The notes: generated from the letters alone by a model not told the origin. Counted from the first letter of the stretch, positions 44,035 through 52,995 are shown. The stretch: DNA of 57,586 bases from Flavobacterium sp. UBA6721 (GCA_002454195.1 DKIJ01000032.1:1-57586); one strand, 5' to 3'. A program made the numbers and translations.

Positions 44035-45504
44035 TCAAGAGGACTTTTGTTTTACATGTTTCTTCAAAATGCGTTTAGCCTCTTCTTTGACCTCGTTTTT
44101 CTTTCGAAAACTCCACACAATGTCGCTCGCTTGCTTTCTTGTTTCTTCAATATTAACAATGGGTGCTGGATAATCTATCCCTATCTCACATCGATACAAT
44201 TGTTGTTCTATGGGATTCAATTTCCATGGTTCATGAATTAAACTCGATGGTATTTCGACCAACTCAGGGACCCATTTTTTGATAAATTCTCCTTCTGGAT
44301 CATGATCTTCCGAATTTTTAATAGGATTGTAAATACGGATGGTATTAATTCCTGTCGTTCCAGATTGCATTTGAATTTGTGGATAATGAATCCCTGGTTC
44401 ATAATCCAGAAATTGCCTTGCTAGAAAATGCAATTCTCGCCAGTCTTGCCATAAATTAAAAGTAAAAAAGGAAACCACCATGGCCCGCATTCTAAAGTTG
44501 ATATATCCTGTTGTGACCAAACAACGCATACAGGCATCTACAATAGGAACACCTGTTTTACCTTCCTGCCAGGCTTTGATATAGTTCTCGTTTCTAGGCT
44601 TTATCAAACTATCGTATGCCGAATTAAGATTTTGAAATTCCATGCTGCATTCGTCTTCAAATTTTTGCATAAAATGACAATGCCAGTGCAAACGAGAAAT
44701 AAAATTGCGAAGCGCTCTTTTGTTAGTCGACTCACTATAATGTTGATTCGTATATTGGTAAACCATTCGCATACTAATATTGCCATAGGCCAAATAAGGA
44801 GACAAACGACTACAAGAACTTCTACTTAAGGCAGGTTTAGAAATATGTTTGCTGTAATTAACGTATCGTTTTTTTACAAAACTATCCAAATAGCGCCAAG
44901 CCCAATATTCTCCTCCTTGCTGAAAATTAATATTCCTAGTGGTAATCGATTCTGGAAGTGTTTCGCCTTTAAGCGATTGATAAAAAGATTCCTCTATTGT
45001 TTCCAAATTCAGTGCAGATTCTGCCACTATTTTAGGCTCATCACGCATTACTTTTTCCCATCTTTTCTCCCAATCAATTCTTGATTTTAATTTTCGGATT
45101 ACACCATGCAATTGTGATTCTTTCCAAGCAATTCCATGTTGTTCAAAAAAAGCTTTTATAGTTACGTCCCTATCAAAAGTGAGTTTGTTTCCAATTTCCT
45201 GATGCGAAAAAACCGTCTTAATATCGTAACGAAGAAGTAATTGCTCCAAAACGGGCTGTACTTCGGAATGAAAAAAATAAACTGTAGCCTTGTGAGCAGC
45301 TAAACGTTGTTGTAATTCTTTGAGTGACTCATACACAAACCGCCAATGACGAACATCGGAATCGGGATAATTCATTACAGAGGGTTCAAAAAAATAAACC
45401 AACAAAAGAGGCAAACCTGCATGATGAGCAGCAAAAAGCGCTTCGTTATCAACAAAACGAAGATCTCTTTTAAACCAAACTATATTGATTTCTTTTTTAA
45501 TCAC
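44035..45504 (-). CDS. Deoxyribodipyrimidine photolyase / cryptochrome
   Basis: A 489-residue member of the class I-like photolyase superfamily. '[17 protein letters not shown]' opens the antenna domain; '[13 protein letters not shown]', '[32 protein letters not shown]' and '[24 protein letters not shown]' are FAD- and DNA-binding blocks. The repair of cyclobutane dimers is likely but not certain, since this subgroup differs from E. coli PhrB. It overlaps the flavin reductase gene by eight bases. Confidence 0.88.
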   Translation of the reverse strand: MIKKEINIVWFKRDLRFVDNEALFAAHHAGLPLLLVYFFEPSVMNYPDSDVRHWRFVYESLKELQQRLAAHKATVYFFHSEVQPVLEQLLLRYDIKTVFSHQEIGNKLTFDRDVTIKAFFEQHGIAWKESQLHGVIRKLKSRIDWEKRWEKVMRDEPKIVAESALNLETIEESFYQSLKGETLPESITTRNINFQQGGEYWAWRYLDSFVKKRYVNYSKHISKPALSRSSCSRLSPYLAYGNISMRMVYQYTNQHYSESTNKRALRNFISRLHWHCHFMQKFEDECSMEFQNLNSAYDSLIKPRNENYIKAWQEGKTGVPIVDACMRCLVTTGYINFRMRAMVVSFFTFNLWQDWRELHFLARQFLDYEPGIHYPQIQMQSGTTGINTIRIYNPIKNSEDHDPEGEFIKKWVPELVEIPSSLIHEPWKLNPIEQQLYRCEIGIDYPAPIVNIEETRKQASDIVWSFRKKNEVKEEAKRILKKHVKQKSS

Positions 45505-46150
45505 AACAATTTATGGATAAGGAACTTAGCGGTTTATTAGGCTTAGCATAACTTAATCGATCGAGACGCACTGTCTTATGGCAGCTATCCAAACCAGAAC
45601 AGGTAATTGTATTTGCTTTTTCAATGTCCAAAAACCCATCGTCACTAATGCAATTTTCGGGTACATAAATCTCAGTGATTTCTCCAATTACCATTGAAGT
45701 ATTATTGATAGCAATATCTATTTTCTCTTTAAAAAGAACAGCAATCTGAATATGACTTTGCTTAACAAACGGTGCAAAAAAACCATTCTTAAATTCTGCT
45801 TCTAAACCTGTTACCTCAAATTCTGAAATATCCTCATCGTAACGCGCAGAAGTTTGATGCGCCTGTTTGTAGATACTTTCGTTTATGTGATTGATAGTAT
45901 AATAACCCGTTTCCAGAATATTGCTAAGGGTATTTCTCTCGGGTGGACTAGGCCTAAAGATCATTGCAATTAATGGAGGATGCGCTCCAATATGAAAAAT
46001 GGAACTAAAAATCGCCAAATTAGTCACCTCTGATTTACTAATCGTTCCAATCAAAGCAACACTCTTAAATCCTCCTAAACTATTGATCAAATGTGTTCTG
46101 TAAGCTTTTTCTAAAGATTCTAATCGTTCCGTTGTAAAATGTTTTTGCAT
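45497..46150 (-). CDS. Flavin reductase-like FMN-binding protein
   Basis: A 217-residue split-barrel flavoprotein of the flavin reductase family: '[13 protein letters not shown]', '[24 protein letters not shown]' and 'TGYYTINHI' are the FMN-binding blocks. It could supply reduced flavin to the photolyases downstream. It is the first gene of the five-gene light-repair operon and overlaps the photolyase start. Confidence 0.88.
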   Translation of the reverse strand: MQKHFTTERLESLEKAYRTHLINSLGGFKSVALIGTISKSEVTNLAIFSSIFHIGAHPPLIAMIFRPSPPERNTLSNILETGYYTINHINESIYKQAHQTSARYDEDISEFEVTGLEAEFKNGFFAPFVKQSHIQIAVLFKEKIDIAINNTSMVIGEITEIYVPENCISDDGFLDIEKANTITCSGLDSCHKTVRLDRLSYAKPNKPLSSLSINCCD

Positions 46151-46183
46151 GATCTTGCTGTTGTTAATAATTCCTAATCCGAG

Positions 46184-46239
46184 TAAACAAAAACAATTTA
46201 TATTTTGTTTAAACTTTTTATAAATTTACTAAACAAAAT
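46184..46239. promoter_or_regulatory. Candidate operator cluster of the photolyase operon
   Basis: TAAACAAAAA (46184-46193), ATTTTGTTTA (46202-46211) and TAAACAAAAT (46230-46239) lie 34-89 bases upstream of the operon. The last two are an exact 10-base inverted repeat with an 18-base gap. The arrangement fits binding of a dimeric regulator, perhaps a MerR/CarH-type light-responsive protein; no regulator gene is in the window. Confidence 0.5.
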
Positions 46240-46279
46240 TACAAAAACAAAACTTTTATATAAAAGTCAACAAACAAGA

Positions 46280-46343
46280 AAACCATTAAGAAATTAAGAA
46301 AAAGGAGCAGAAAACTCAATGATTCTTAACAACTTAATGGTTT
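46280..46343. repeat. Palindromic repeat downstream of the TonB receptor
   Basis: AAACCATTAAG (46280-46290) pairs with CTTAATGGTTT (46333-46343), with additional TTAAG/CTTAA pairing inside. A related hairpin lies on the other side of the receptor gene at 48739-48801. Both are non-coding. Confidence 0.7.
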
Positions 46344-46396
46344 AAAACTGATCTATTATTAGCTAAAAAGCTAACTAAGCTTTGAACTTATAAAAA

Positions 46397-48640
46397 TTAC
46401 AAATTAAAATTGAGTCCTAATACAATGTTTCTACCGATATTAGGAATACCATCGGTTTTTAATCGAGAAAGATGTGCAATGTATTTTTTATCGAATAGAT
46501 TATTCGCATTCAAATTCACATCAAAAGCTTTGTTTCCCAGCTTTACTTTTCCTCCTAAACCTAAATTAATTAGGGTATAACCATTAGTAGCCGTTTCAAA
46601 ACCACTAACATTATTTTGATCAAAAGTTGTATTGACATTAAAAGAAGCAAAACCTTCTTCCAACCAATTTTTGATTTTAAATTCAGTACGAAGTGTATTA
46701 TTCCATTTGTTAGCTGGAATTAAAGGCAAATAATCACCATTTTGTTTCTTAGCGGTTACCGTTTCAAAACTAGTTTCATAATGCAACCAATCCAGTGGAT
46801 GAGGATGAATATGCAAACCTATTTCGCCTCCATACAAACGGGCATTGTCTTGCACATAAGCAAAAACATCTGTATCATCAATCACTTCGCCATTAGGAGC
46901 CGCGTAAATGTAATTATCGATATGGTTGTAAAATCCATTTATAAAAAATTCAAAATGTTGATTTTGATATTCTAAATTCAAATCGGTTTGAATATTTTGT
47001 TCATTTTTCAATGCACTATTTCCCTCTTCAAAACGATTGGTTCCATGATGCACACCATTTGAAGTCAATTCGGCTAAATTTGGTGCTCTAAATCCTGAAG
47101 CCACATTCACTCTCAAAACCAATGGTTCCGAAAGATTTGTTTTATACCCCAAAGAAGCATTAAAACTATTAAACGACCTACTCAAGGCTTCAAAATCACC
47201 ACCATGATGTTCGTGTTCTTCACCAGCTTCTTCTTCCTCGTGTTCTTCGGCTTCATGAGCCAATGAATTTAAATTACGATTATCAAAACGCAATCCTGCC
47301 TGTAATACATTAGTACTCCATTCATAATTTACTGTACCAAAAACACCAAAATCATTAGTAGTTGCATCTGGAATTAAATACTCTTCTCCTCTATTTTTAT
47401 TTGTTTGATGCATTCCTTGCACTCCTAAAATAGTTTCAAAATTTCCTTTTTTAGGCAAATGATACTTCAAATTGTAATTATAGGTATTCAACAACATATC
47501 TAAAGAAGCAACATTACTATCCTCAAATTCTTTTCGATTATTTGAAATAAAACCTAAATCGACATCTAATTTAGAATTACCAAAATAGATCACATTATTC
47601 AAACTCAACAAATGATTATCTACCCCTTGGCTTGGAAAATCAGGACGCTTACTTATAGTTTGTTCTGCTATTCCTTCTTCTGGAATACCTAAATCCAATT
47701 TGTTAAAGTTGTATCGCAATACCGTTGAAAATGTAGTATTATTATAAGCAACGCCGGTTATAAAGTCGGTTTCATTATAACGGGTATTGGTCACACGATC
47801 ACCATTTGGCATCTTATAGTCCGAATGAGTATTGTAGGTTCCTCTTGCCAAAAACTTCCAATTATCTGTTGATGTTTTTAGTCCTACAGAGGCATTACTA
47901 CCCAATGTATTGCTAAAATAACGTTGATTCACGTTTGCCTTAAAAGTGTGAGCATCGGCAAATTTTTCAGGGTTAAAAAACAAAACACCACCCATTGCAT
48001 CCGAACCGTACAACAAAGAAGCCGGACCTTTAATAACCTCAACGCTTTCCACACCAGCATCATTTAAACCCAAACCGTGTTCGCCTCCAAATTGCTGATT
48101 TTCTAAACGAACCCCTTGAGAATACACTAAAACTCGGTTGGCACTCAAACCACGAATAACCGGTTTCCCTATTGAAGTTCCTGTTGAAATCTGTGAAACT
48201 CCTGGAATCGTAGCCAGACCTTCAATTAAGGTAGCCGTTCCTTTTTGTTTTAAACTATTTATGCTTTCGTGTTCTACTTTCATAACGTTTTGCGATTGCA
48301 TTTTATTGAAAGGTGTAGACACAATTACCTCATCTATTTCCAAAACGGCACTTTGCAATTGAATATTCAATCGGGTTTGTTTGTTTAGTTTATCGACCCA
48401 TTGATTGAGAGTTTTATAGCCCATGTAGCTAAAAGCGATTCGGAAATTCCCATTGGGTAAATTTTTAAAACTATAATTTCCGTTAGCATCTGTGATGGTG
48501 CCTTTATGTAATTCTGAAATGTAAACCGAAACACCAATAATAGGTTGTTGCGCCTCATCGGTAACCGTTCCTGAAAGTGTATTTTGGGCTTGCACCATAG
48601 CCGATAACCCTAAAAATAGGGCAATGATATATTTTTTCAT
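46397..48640 (-). CDS. TonB-dependent outer-membrane receptor with His-rich loop
   Basis: A 747-residue receptor. A signal peptide (1-18, ending VQA) leads into a CarboxypepD-reg/carboxypeptidase-like domain ('VTDEAQQPIIGVSVYI'), a plug ('VIRGLSANRVLVYSQGVRLENQQFG') and a barrel ending in NIVLGLNFNL. Residues about 458-481 form an extracellular His/Glu-rich loop (AHEAEEHEEEEAGEEHEHH). Such loops occur in receptors for zinc or copper. The adjacent small His/Cys-rich exported protein supports a metal role, but the substrate is inferred. Confidence 0.9.
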   Translation of the reverse strand: MKKYIIALFLGLSAMVQAQNTLSGTVTDEAQQPIIGVSVYISELHKGTITDANGNYSFKNLPNGNFRIAFSYMGYKTLNQWVDKLNKQTRLNIQLQSAVLEIDEVIVSTPFNKMQSQNVMKVEHESINSLKQKGTATLIEGLATIPGVSQISTGTSIGKPVIRGLSANRVLVYSQGVRLENQQFGGEHGLGLNDAGVESVEVIKGPASLLYGSDAMGGVLFFNPEKFADAHTFKANVNQRYFSNTLGSNASVGLKTSTDNWKFLARGTYNTHSDYKMPNGDRVTNTRYNETDFITGVAYNNTTFSTVLRYNFNKLDLGIPEEGIAEQTISKRPDFPSQGVDNHLLSLNNVIYFGNSKLDVDLGFISNNRKEFEDSNVASLDMLLNTYNYNLKYHLPKKGNFETILGVQGMHQTNKNRGEEYLIPDATTNDFGVFGTVNYEWSTNVLQAGLRFDNRNLNSLAHEAEEHEEEEAGEEHEHHGGDFEALSRSFNSFNASLGYKTNLSEPLVLRVNVASGFRAPNLAELTSNGVHHGTNRFEEGNSALKNEQNIQTDLNLEYQNQHFEFFINGFYNHIDNYIYAAPNGEVIDDTDVFAYVQDNARLYGGEIGLHIHPHPLDWLHYETSFETVTAKKQNGDYLPLIPANKWNNTLRTEFKIKNWLEEGFASFNVNTTFDQNNVSGFETATNGYTLINLGLGGKVKLGNKAFDVNLNANNLFDKKYIAHLSRLKTDGIPNIGRNIVLGLNFNL

Positions 48641-48738
48641 TGAAAGAATGTATTGTTTATTTCCTCCTGATTGAACAACAATAGAAGAAAAGGAAATAGA
48701 ATTGATTTAATTAGTTTACAAAACCATTGTACTATTTT

Positions 48739-48801
48739 AAACCATTAAGGGATTACGTTTTATTAAGATTATGACTTAATTCTCTTAACTTCTTAATGGT
48801 A
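48739..48801. repeat. Palindromic repeat upstream of the TonB receptor
   Basis: AAACCATTAAG (48739-48749) faces CTTAATGGTA (48792-48801). The arm sequence is the same as in the copy at 46280-46343 although the interior differs. It lies between the receptor and the small His/Cys-rich gene. Confidence 0.65.
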
Positions 48802-48839
48802 AAAACAAATGATTTTAATAGTAATAATAAAGTCTGTAA

Positions 48840-49190
48840 TTAAACAATACTTGCAGGCGGGCCACGATGGGCATACAAGCTGCTCGGAAAAGAAACAATA
48901 GATCGCTGTTCTTTACTAAAGAAAGGGATTTCTTTGTAATCAACGAAGAAATGATAGTTAGCTATTTGTGTTTGTACAAAACTACTAAAAGCAAAATGAC
49001 ATACCTCACATTGCTCAAAAACCTTGTGCTGATGCGTTAATTCGGCTTTGTTTTCAGTAGGCTTGTGATGACAGAATTTATGCGAAAGCTGTTTCTCTAA
49101 ATGCTCATAGCTATGAAAAGACTGAAACAGTATCGAGAACAATACTGCTACCGTGAGCGTAAAACTATAAAACAACTGCTTTCTTTTCAT
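48840..49190 (-). CDS. Small exported His/Cys-rich protein (DUF2946-like)
   Basis: A 116-residue protein with an N-terminal membrane/signal segment (residues 7-26). Metal-ligand-rich stretches follow: 'KFCHHKP' and 'LTHQHKVFEQCEVCHF'. The C terminus 'YAHRGPPASIV' recalls the R-x-P-P ending of DUF2946-type proteins often next to TonB receptors for metals. It probably works with the downstream receptor in metal acquisition. The TAACTTTG box ends five bases before its ATG. Function unproven. Confidence 0.7.
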   Translation of the reverse strand: MKRKQLFYSFTLTVAVLFSILFQSFHSYEHLEKQLSHKFCHHKPTENKAELTHQHKVFEQCEVCHFAFSSFVQTQIANYHFFVDYKEIPFFSKEQRSIVSFPSSLYAHRGPPASIV

Positions 49191-49195
49191 AGTTG

Positions 49196-49203
49196 CAAAG
49201 TTA
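49196..49203 (-). promoter_or_regulatory. -7 element of the small His/Cys-rich gene
   Basis: TAACTTTG on the minus strand matches the Bacteroidetes -7 consensus and is followed by only CAACT before the ATG, suggesting a leaderless message. No clear -33 TTG was placed. Confidence 0.5.
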
Positions 49204-49396
49204 AGGGCTGAAAACAGAAATTCCTAATGAGTTGGTTTTCCTTAACAAGGCTATAACTTATGGAATAATTTTGTAAGAATGTTTCATCTTTTATTCCTTA
49301 TTTTGAACTTTAAACCCGAACGCAAAGAACGAAACCGTTATAGGCAAGCGTAAGGACCAAAGTGCTAAAAACCAACGGACAAACAAAAACTACTGT

Positions 49397-49432
49397 TTGA
49401 CACACCCAAAAATATAACTTTAAGTAACTTTG
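49397..49432 (+). promoter_or_regulatory. Promoter of the restriction-modification operon
   Basis: TAACTTTG (49425-49432) ends four bases before the ATG at 49437. TTG at 49397-49399 lies 25 bases upstream of it, slightly longer than the usual spacing. Transcription would start at or next to the initiation codon. Confidence 0.55.
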
Positions 49433-49436
49433 CAAA

Positions 49437-51110
49437 ATGGACAAATTGACCAAAGAGCAAAGAAGAAAAATTATGCAGGCTAACAAGTCGACGGGAACTA
49501 AGCCCGAATTATTGTTAGCTAAAACTCTCTTTGCAAGAGGTCACCGCTATCGAAAAAACAATAAAACAGTTTTTGGAAAACCAGATTTAACTTTTAAGAA
49601 AATCAAACTTGCAATTTTTGTAGATGGGGAATTTTGGCACGGGAAAGATTGGTTTAAACGCAATAATGACCATAAAACCAACCAAGAATTTTGGAACAAA
49701 AAAATCGAAAAAAATATAGAACGAGATAAAGAAGTAAACGAAGAATTAACAAAACAAGGCTGGGCTATTTTAAGATTTTGGGGAAAAGACATCGAGAAAA
49801 ATTTACTACATTGCACCTTGGAAATAGAAACCGTAATTAACGATTTGAAAATGAATTTAGAAGAGAAAATATCGCTTGAAGAAATTGGAGGAAAGCAATT
49901 CAGAATTAAAGTTGTAGCACCTGAGTGCAATAAAGTTGCGGTTTTAACTCATTATTTGCATAATAATAAAAATGGAGTTTCTCAATTCTATAAAAATGAT
50001 GCCATAAAGTACACAAAAGAGATTTTGGAGTACAAATATCCTGAAGAGGAGATTACATTTAAGGTAGCTGAAGAAGCTTTGCAATATGGTATTTTTGACA
50101 CATTTCAAGTGCCATTTTTACCAGTCGAAAATCCAAAATTCAAATTTATTGACTTATTTGCCGGAATCGGAGGATTTAGATTAGCTTTACAAAATTTAGG
50201 TGGTAAATGTGTATTTACAAGTGAGTGGGACAATGAAGCCAAACGAACTTATAGAGCAAATTTCGGAGAAACACCATTTGGAGACATCACAAAAGAAGAA
50301 ACAAAAGTTTATATTCCTGATGGTTTCGATGTTCTTTGTGCGGGTTTTCCTTGCCAAGCATTTTCAATTGCGGGCAAACGTGGTGGATTTGAAGATACAA
50401 GAGGAACATTATTTTTTGACGTTGCAGAAATTATAAAAAGGAAACAACCAAAAGCTATTTTTCTTGAAAATGTAAAAGGCTTAAGAAATCATAACAAAGG
50501 AAAAACATTAGCTACAATATTAAATGTGTTACGAGAAGATTTAGGTTATTTTGTTCCAGAACCACAAATAATAAACGCTAAAGATTTTGGAGTTCCTCAG
50601 AACAGGGAACGAATTTATATTGTTGGTTTTCATCCTAACACAGGAATTAATGAATTTACCTATCCGAAATCTTTAAATAAAAAAGTAACATTTGCCGACG
50701 TTAAAGAAAAAGAAGTTCCCGCAACAAAATACTACTTATCAACACAATACATACAAACATTAGAAAATCATAAAGCCAGACACGAAAGTAAAGGCAACGG
50801 TTTCGGTTACAACATTGTTGCAGATAATGAAATTGCTAACGCTGTGGTTTGCGGAGGAATGGGTAGAGAAAGAAATTTAGTTTTAGACCATAGAATTACA
50901 GATTTTACACCAACCACTCATATAAAAGGCATTGTAAATCGTGAAGGAATACGCAAAATGACACCAAGAGAATGGGCAAGATTACAGGGGTTTCCAGACA
51001 GTTATTTAATTCCTGTAGCAGATGCATCAGCTTATAAACAATTTGGAAATTCAGTTGCCGTACCAGCGATAGAAGCAACCGCAAAGGAAATCATTAAAAG
51101 GATAATTTAA
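49437..51110 (+). CDS. Fused Vsr-type endonuclease / C5-cytosine DNA methyltransferase
   Basis: A 557-residue fusion. Residues 1-138 are a Vsr-like (very short patch repair) domain: 'RRKIMQANKSTGTKPELLLAK', catalytic Asp50 in GKPD, and FWH (66-68). Compared with E. coli Vsr the zinc ligands are missing (DGEFWHGKDW replaces HGCFWHHHHC). After a linker domain (about 140-235), residues 236-557 are a complete C5 methyltransferase: DLFAGIGGF (motif I), G-F-P-Cys306-Q (IV), ENVKG (VI), QNRERIYIVGF (VIII), a target-recognition region, and FGNSVAVPA (X). Such proteins are normally separate. It forms an operon with a nuclease three bases downstream. Confidence 0.92.
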   Translation: MDKLTKEQRRKIMQANKSTGTKPELLLAKTLFARGHRYRKNNKTVFGKPDLTFKKIKLAIFVDGEFWHGKDWFKRNNDHKTNQEFWNKKIEKNIERDKEVNEELTKQGWAILRFWGKDIEKNLLHCTLEIETVINDLKMNLEEKISLEEIGGKQFRIKVVAPECNKVAVLTHYLHNNKNGVSQFYKNDAIKYTKEILEYKYPEEEITFKVAEEALQYGIFDTFQVPFLPVENPKFKFIDLFAGIGGFRLALQNLGGKCVFTSEWDNEAKRTYRANFGETPFGDITKEETKVYIPDGFDVLCAGFPCQAFSIAGKRGGFEDTRGTLFFDVAEIIKRKQPKAIFLENVKGLRNHNKGKTLATILNVLREDLGYFVPEPQIINAKDFGVPQNRERIYIVGFHPNTGINEFTYPKSLNKKVTFADVKEKEVPATKYYLSTQYIQTLENHKARHESKGNGFGYNIVADNEIANAVVCGGMGRERNLVLDHRITDFTPTTHIKGIVNREGIRKMTPREWARLQGFPDSYLIPVADASAYKQFGNSVAVPAIEATAKEIIKRII

Positions 51111-51113
51111 CAC

Positions 51114-51758
51114 ATGGGAATATTAAACAAATTAAATATAGTTAGCAGCCAAGATGGTCAATCTTCGAGAATTTTCGAGAATTTATTCCCATCTTTTTTG
51201 GAATTAAAATATCAAAGTCCTTCTGATTATGTCAACATATATTGGAACGCTTATTTAGAAGTTAGAGAAAAACTAATTCCAAATGAGCAAACTAGACGTG
51301 GTATAAATGGTAAAATATTTGAATACATAATTTGTACTGCTTTAATTAGAGAGGAAATTCTACCAATATTTATTAATGCCAAAGTTGCATTTGTTCCTAA
51401 TATAAACTATGACTTGCTTTTGTATTCTAAAGAAAATGGTCCAATTTGCTTAAGTGCAAAAACTTCTTTTAGAGAAAGATACAAACAAGCTGACTTAGAA
51501 GCAATGGCTCTTAAAAATGTCCATAGAATTTCAAAAAGTTTTTTAATTACTTTATCTGACACAGACGCAGAACAAGTTTCAAAAAAGATAATTAAAGGTG
51601 ACACATTTGGCTTAGATGATGTAATTGTTGCAACTTCACCAAAATTTGACCAATTCGTAGACGAATTAAAATCTTTAAATTTTTCTCTTTCACCAAGTGT
51701 TGCTGTAATTGAAAGTAACCAAATAATAACAGAAGAAAACATTAACAACCTTGCATAA
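51114..51758 (+). CDS. Restriction endonuclease-like protein (EcoRII/PspGI/NgoMIV-type core)
   Basis: A 214-residue protein without an annotated look but with a PD-(D/E)xK layout: Asp100 in INYDLLLY and Lys116 in CLSAKTS. K116-T-S-x-R120-E-R122 and Glu129 (K+13) reproduce the pattern I recall for EcoRII (K324, R330, E337) and relatives that cut CC...GG sites. The context, three bases after a cytosine methyltransferase, fits its being the cognate restriction enzyme. This is motif-based inference; the exact target is unknown. Confidence 0.75.
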   Translation: MGILNKLNIVSSQDGQSSRIFENLFPSFLELKYQSPSDYVNIYWNAYLEVREKLIPNEQTRRGINGKIFEYIICTALIREEILPIFINAKVAFVPNINYDLLLYSKENGPICLSAKTSFRERYKQADLEAMALKNVHRISKSFLITLSDTDAEQVSKKIIKGDTFGLDDVIVATSPKFDQFVDELKSLNFSLSPSVAVIESNQIITEENINNLA

Positions 51759-51779
51759 AATAATTCACTCCATAAAAAA

Positions 51780-51806
51780 AAAAGCTTCCCTTTCGAGAAG
51801 CTTTTC
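51780..51806. terminator. Terminator between the restriction gene and asd
   Basis: AAAAGCTTC (51780-51788) pairs with GAAGCTTTT (51797-51805), with A-rich sequence on one side and T-rich on the other; it can serve both convergent genes. Confidence 0.8.
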
Positions 51807-51826
51807 TATTTATGATGATATAGTAC

Positions 51827-52822
51827 TTATACTAAATTGTTTGCTACTAAATATTCAGCGATTTGTATGGTGTTAGTGGCAGCACCTTTTCTTAAGTTAT
51901 CAGCAACAATCCACATGTTCAACGTATTTGGTTGTGATTCGTCTCTTCTTAAACGACCAACAAATACTTCGTTTTTACCTTGAGCAAATAATGGCATTGG
52001 GTATTCAAATTCTTTTAAGTTATCTTGAACAATAACACCTTCTGTACTTTCTAAGATGCTTCTTACTTCGTTGATATCAAAATCATTTGAGAACTCTACG
52101 TTTACCGCCTCAGAGTGTCCACCTACGATTGGCACACGAACAGCAGTAGCTGTAACGGCAATTGAGTTATCACTTAAGATTTTTTTAGTCTCACGAACTA
52201 ATTTCATCTCTTCTTTAGTATATCCATTATCTTCAAAAACATCACATTGTGGAATTGCATTACGGTGGATTTGGTATTTGTAAGCCATATCTCCGTCAAT
52301 TCCTGCGTATTCGTTTTCTAACTGTTTTACAGCTTTCACACCTGTTCCAGTGATTGATTGGTAAGTAGAAACAATAACACGTTTGATGTTGTATTTTTTA
52401 TGCAAAGGTGCCAAAGCCAAAACCATTTGAATTGTAGAACAGTTTGGGTTAGCGATGATTTTATCTTCTTTTGTTAATTGGTTCGCGTTGATTTCAGGAA
52501 CAATTAATTTTTTAGTTGCATCCATTCTCCAAGCTGACGAGTTATCTACAACAGTAGTTCCTACTGCAGCAAATTTTGGTGCCCATTCTAATGAAGTATC
52601 TCCACCAGCTGAGAATAAAGCAATTTCCGGTTTCATATCCACAGCAGTAGCTAATCCTACTACTTTGTATGTTTTCCCTTGAAACTCCATTTCTTTTCCT
52701 ACTGAACGCTCAGAAGCCACAAGAATTAATTCGTCATTTGCTTTAACAAAATTTCTTTCAGCTAATACTTGTAACATTACTTCTCCAACCATTCCGGTTG
52801 CACCTACAACTGCTATTTTCAT
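51827..52822 (-). CDS. asd: Aspartate-semialdehyde dehydrogenase
   Basis: A 331-residue NADPH-dependent enzyme of the aspartate pathway (Lys, Met, Thr, diaminopimelate). 'VGATGMVGEVML' is the Rossmann motif, Cys128 in NPNCSTIQ the nucleophile, and His in 'IVGGHSEAVNVEF' the catalytic base. Full length. Monocistronic. Confidence 0.97.
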   Translation of the reverse strand: MKIAVVGATGMVGEVMLQVLAERNFVKANDELILVASERSVGKEMEFQGKTYKVVGLATAVDMKPEIALFSAGGDTSLEWAPKFAAVGTTVVDNSSAWRMDATKKLIVPEINANQLTKEDKIIANPNCSTIQMVLALAPLHKKYNIKRVIVSTYQSITGTGVKAVKQLENEYAGIDGDMAYKYQIHRNAIPQCDVFEDNGYTKEEMKLVRETKKILSDNSIAVTATAVRVPIVGGHSEAVNVEFSNDFDINEVRSILESTEGVIVQDNLKEFEYPMPLFAQGKNEVFVGRLRRDESQPNTLNMWIVADNLRKGAATNTIQIAEYLVANNLV

Positions 52823-52945
52823 AAGTTATATATCTTTATAATTGTATTCATTTCAAATTTCGAATTGCAAAAGTAATTAATATTCAAAGGAAAACAAGAC
52901 GGTTCACAAAAAATAACAAAAAGTTATAAATATAACAAAAAAAGA

Positions 52946-52975
52946 AAAACCATCCGCTGTGGCGGATGGTTTAGT
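52946..52975 (-). terminator. Terminator downstream of mscL
   Basis: AAACCATCCGC (52948-52958) pairs with GCGGATGGTTT (52963-52973) around a four-base loop, followed on the minus strand by TTTCTTTTTTT. Confidence 0.88.
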
Positions 52976-52995
52976 TGAACATATAGTGAAGCGGT

